A stretch of 64,000 bases of DNA from Erodium maritimum (taxonomy: Eukaryota; Streptophyta; Magnoliopsida; Geraniales; Geraniaceae): contig OY997588.1 of the NCBI GenBank assembly GCA_963921825.1, positions 120,785,329 through 120,849,328 of the forward strand, written 5' to 3'. Made by a program: the position numbers and the translations under genes. The notes beneath the pieces are model-generated. The model worked only from the letters and a program-made list of their open reading frames with translations, was not told where the DNA came from and ran no database searches. Below, piece after piece: positions 59,842 through 64,000 of this stretch (position 1 is its first letter; every line of letters starts with the position of its first letter).

Positions 59842-61030
59842 TTATTTACGATAAGGTACCCTAATTTTCGTCCATGAACGATAAGGTACCCTAATGAATT
59901 TTGTGTCCGATAAGGTACCCTAATGATTCGTCCACGAACGATTTGGTTTAATGCTGTTAAAAAACTAACAGAATTATGTAGAATGACTATTTTGCCCTTT
60001 AACATTTCAGTTGACTTTTGACTTAAGAGTGAAATGACCATTATACCCTCATTATTATTTTTCCTTAATTTATATTTTCTAATTAATTTTAATTTTCAAA
60101 ATAAAATAAATAAATTATATATATATTTTTAAAGTTATATTTTTAAAAAACTGAATTTTTTTTTTCAAAAATCTGTTTTTTTAAATCATATTTTTATATT
60201 TTAAAATCAGATTTTGTATTTAATTAGTTTTATTTTTTTAATAATTAGTTTTTTTATATATAAATATATTTTTATTAAAAAAATTTATAAATAAAAAAAT
60301 CATTTTTAAAAAAAAAAATCGCATAACTGTTCTTCTTCTCCGGCGTCGTCTCCGGCCATCCCCTCCTCCGCCGTTGTCGTCCCCGGCCACCCCCACCTCC
60401 GCCACCTCCTCCCTCTTCCACCTCCCACCGTCCTCATCTTCCTCGCAGAGCTGAAGCTCGCGATTTGGTTTAGATCTGAACCAAATCGCGAGCTTCAGCT
60501 CTGCGAGGAAGGTGAGGACGGTGGGAGGTGGAAGAGGGAGGAGGCAGCGGGGGTGGGGGTGGCCGGGGACGACGACGGCGGAGGAGGGGCTGGCCAGAGA
60601 CGACGCCGGAGAAGACGAACATTTCTGCGAATTTTTTTTAATAAAATTAATTTTTTAAAAAAATAAAAATGATTTTTTAATTTTTTTAATTTTTTAATAT
60701 TTTATTTAATTATTTTAAATAATTTAATTTTAAAATTTAAATTTATTTATTTATTTTATTTTTATTGTATTATATAATTAAGGGTATAATGGTAATTTTG
60801 TCTATAAAATTTATAAGCTTAAAATAAGAAAGGGTAAAATCGTCATTTCACACCCCACTTAACTGCAAATGTCTAATTTAGAGGAATATTCCGTTAGTTT
60901 TTAACGGAATATGCCAATTTTAAACCAAATCGTTCGTGGACGAATCATTAGGGTACCTTATCGGACACAAAATTCATTAGGGTACCTTATCGTTCGTGGA
61001 CGAAACATTAGGGTACCTTATTGTAAATAA
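59842..61030. mobile_element. 1.2-kb palindromic foldback element
   Basis: The whole element is an imperfect palindrome centred at about 60473 (AGATCT). The outer arms carry repeated GATAAGGTACCCTAATGA units, then CGTCCACGAACGATTTGG, then the phrase AATGACTATTTTGCCC. The middle is AT-rich. The innermost arms are a GC-rich stretch (about 60335-60465 and its inverse to about 60615) full of CCGGCC and CTCCTCC. The style is that of MULE-type MITEs, including the TAxCCCT-type phrase shared with 20215-20633, but no clear 9-bp target duplication was found. The GC-rich core may be captured host sequence. It has no coding capacity. Confidence 0.8.
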
Positions 61031-64000
61031 TCCTTTCAAGAAATAAGATCTTGGAAGATAATTAGCTCTCGTCATTCTAGCAACTAGACTCTCCAGATTT
61101 TGTAGTAATCTCCAACCTTGTTTGTCCAGCAAGGCTAAATTAAAATCGTACAAATGATTAAAACCCAACCCTCCTTTGAGTTCATGATCACATATTAATT
61201 CCCAACGCTTACAATGAATCCCCTTCATCGTTCTAGTACCACCGGTATCTTTTCATTGTCGTTTATACTTCTCGAGTAGGATTTTAAGGCAAAAAGTAAA
61301 TGTCTATAATATAGGTTGGCATTGCTTGGATAACGGCTTTGAGCAGTCTTTTTCCTGGCCTTACTGAGAAATAAATCATCCCACCTCCTTAGCTTCTTCA
61401 ACATTTGCTCCTTTATAAAGTCCAAAACTTATATTTGTTGTGGTTTAATATTGCTTGCAATCCCAGGTATAGTCTTGTCTCCTCTACCATCCGCATGCCG
61501 AGAATCCTTGTTATTCTACCCTTGTGTTGATATCTATGTTAGGATTAAAATGGATGAAGGACTTTTGGATGTTGATTTGTTGTTGGGAGGCCGACTCTTA
61601 CCGACCCAACAATGATCATGCCAAGCCTCTATTTTCGACGTCCAAGAAAAGAAAAAACTATCGTCAGTAAAAAAAAGCGAGATATGGATGGAGCTCCTTT
61701 GATATTTTGCTAACTCAATAAGCCTTTGAGTTTCGAACGAATTGATGAGCCGAGATAACCCTTCGGTGCATATGATGAACATGTAAGGGACAAAGGGTAC
61801 CCCTATCTAATGTCTCTGATAAGAGTTATAGGGCCAGTTTTCCTACCTTCAATCGTCATCCACGGTTTAGAAGACTGAACACAATTCATTATCAGCTTAA
61901 CCCATTTCTTGGAAAATCCCATTTTGATCATTACCCTCTCCAAATATCCTTATTCCACATGATCATAGGCTTTGTCATGTCTACCTTCATTTTCATGGAT
62001 CCAACACGTCCTTGACTCCTTGTTTTCTGGTGGTAGAGAATATCCCTGGATAAACGATGTCAAATATCATTCTGTCTTGGACAAAAGCGCTTTGAGACTA
62101 TGATATGACTAGATGCACAAGTCCTTTCATCTTTTTTATCAACACATTTATGACGATTTCGCAGAAGCACTGCAAAGGGAAATGTGGTGAAATTCACTAA
62201 TTACTTGAGGATTCCTACTCTTTAGGGTTAGAATCAAGTTAATATCATTAAGGGTGTGCAGAAAACCCCCTTGTTGAAATACCTCATGGAAAAATTATAC
62301 CACTTTAGTCCTGACTATGTGACATAATCTCTTATAGAACCTCGGGTTGAAAGCATTATGCCCAAAGTACTTGAAAGGGTACATACTAAATAACACCATT
62401 CTCAATTCCTCTTCTCTGATCGTTTGTGTAATTTGACATTATGCTCCCCCGTGATGGATTCTGGGATAAGAGCACTTACTTCTTCCACTCATTGTTCTTC
62501 TAATCTGAACAACCCAACCGAGTACAGTCCTATGTCCTAACCGATTGCTGGCCTCGTTTTTTCAACTCAATATTTTGGTTATGGTGATAGTATGTCAAAG
62601 CCTTCACATAAAAGTATATGGTGTTGGAGCACCCTTCCCTCAGTTAATGTTGTTTTTTCCCTCTGACACCATAAGTATTTTTTTTGGTCCAACAATCTAT
62701 TCATTATCTCCCTGAATTCATACACTCTTTCCCAACTGGATCTATCCCATCTGAATGCCAAAAAATTCATTTATCTCTGACACCCCTATAATTGCTTCTA
62801 TAGTTCTTTAGTGACGTTACACTTGTTGGATATTTCCCCTTGTCTCGATCAATCTATCCAAAATGGAGCCCTCTATTTTTGAATCCCATACTCTACATAT
62901 TACATCTCCACAATTCAACTCCCTCATCCATGCTACCTCTAACCTGAAAACCCATTGTCTTCTTTTGAAAATTTATGTCTTCTCTACACCAAGATCGGAT
63001 CATTTTTAGAGGATGATAGCCCGTTGTGGATAGCCCTAGTGTCTGGGTATAACGTTGACCATTCAGGACTGATTATTGATATGTCCAATTGTGATTCTGT
63101 TCTTCCTAGCCCGTGTCTGCCCCGCTCTCAAGTATATTTATGCCCACTAATCTCTACGTCCCTCAGCCCACTATCTTTCAATGTTGTGCTGAATCTGTTT
63201 AGTAGGTCTCGGGGATATGGTAGCCCACCTCTTGTGTCCAGCTTACTCGGGATGTTATTCAAACCACTCACCATTATCTATGCTTTGTCCTTCTTGTTCG
63301 CTAATTGTTTGATGAGGCCTCATGTCATTTATCTTATGTCACGTCTGGGTTCTCCATATGACCTTGTCACCCAAACTACCTTACTCTATGATTTTGTAAT
63401 CTCCATATCAATGTGGTTTTGTGAGAGTGTTATGAGCTTTCCGTCACTTTTACATTTCTAAAACATGATTATCCCCCGCTAACATTCTAGCTGTCTACTG
63501 TCATTGTTCCTTCCATATGGACCCCATATTTTAGTTTTGTGATAACCTCTCCTCTACACTTCATTTCATTTGTGAAAATGAGATCAAGTTTCTTTCCAGC
63601 CACTAGCTCTTTAAGGAACTTTTGCGTTCAAAGATTTCCAAGCTCTCAGAGTTCCATGCTAGGATATTCATTGGAACTAGCGGGTTTCTTAGCAACCCTC
63701 GCCAAATATAACAATGATTTGTCTAATTGAGCATGGATAATAACCATAAAACCCACCATTTGATCATCGAAATCTTCTTTGGATTTACTCGATACCTTTC
63801 TTTCTATAGCTCGTTTGCCATCCTGGTTCTGAACATCCTTCATTCTAGCTTGAGCTTTCCATCTCTTGTCTGTTTTATTTGTTTTTGATCCCACTTTGTG
63901 CACCCTCCGAACTTTGTATCGTGTAGCTTCTCTCTGTCCCATTACCTTGGTTTATCTTGTTATTGAGTACTTCTGTTCTCCATGGCCCGAGTCTCTTTTC
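61031..64000 (-). pseudogene. L1-type LINE (minus strand), broken; runs off the right edge
   Basis: Read from right to left: a Lys/Arg-rich ORF1 tail (about 63942-63700), the ORF2 start with SMELGRLGNL-like text matching the WNxRGLGN signature (about 63650), endonuclease remnants (to about 62950), pre-RT text with RLLDQKKYLWCQREK (about 62690), reverse transcriptase remnants with MFIICTEGLS and the catalytic box decayed to FTDDSFFF (61782-61600), then GGLGFNHLYDFNLALLDKQGWRLL and SLVARMTRANYLPRSYFLKG (61200-61035). At that point the foldback element interrupts it. Many frameshifts and stops make it inactive and fairly old. Confidence 0.78.

Overview
The window is nuclear DNA from a flowering plant, most likely a eudicot. 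The reasons are a CC-NBS-LRR type resistance gene end, a many-exon FY gene, a CYP79-type P450, L1-type LINEs, Copia and Gypsy LTR elements and MITEs. GT/AG introns are plainly visible and intergenic DNA is AT-rich. I cannot name the species.

Layout. Positions 1-1890 (+) are the last part of an NLR resistance gene (LRR domain only; the gene starts outside the window). Positions 3542-12204 (-) are a complete FY/WDR33-type polyadenylation factor gene. I resolved 18 coding exons, all in phase, giving 737 residues. Positions 12.7-47.5 kb hold no recognisable host gene. They are a nest of retroelements and MITEs: large Copia-type LTR remnants (12.7-19 kb), a MULE-type MITE partly re-duplicated by a 288-bp tandem duplication (19.7-20.6 kb), and degenerate LINE copies on both strands (21-43 kb). 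Two solo LTRs of one family (27.4-30.0 and 34.4-36.4 kb) each interrupt a LINE and keep a perfect 5-bp target duplication. A LINE-derived ORF1/RRM element (44.1-46.2 kb) and a hAT-type MITE (46.8-47.5 kb) follow. Positions 48030-51322 (+) are an apparently intact three-exon CYP79-type P450 (547 residues) with a foldback MITE in intron 1. Positions 52156-58738 (+) are a young, nearly whole Tork/Tnt1-like Copia element. Positions 59.2-64 kb are a degenerate minus-strand LINE interrupted by a 1.2-kb palindromic foldback element.

How the parts relate. The three host genes (NLR, FY, CYP79) are functionally unconnected neighbours: immunity, mRNA 3'-end processing and flowering control, and aldoxime-type specialised metabolism. 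The most unusual theme is the number of LINE insertions that carry only ORF1-type sequence and no ORF2, yet end in an A tail and sit between target-site duplications of 13-14 bp (14444-15465, 26648-31214, 44133-46209). These look like plant counterparts of half-LINEs that must borrow reverse transcriptase in trans. One of them shares its terminal motif with an ORF2-bearing LINE just upstream (40.4-43.2 kb).
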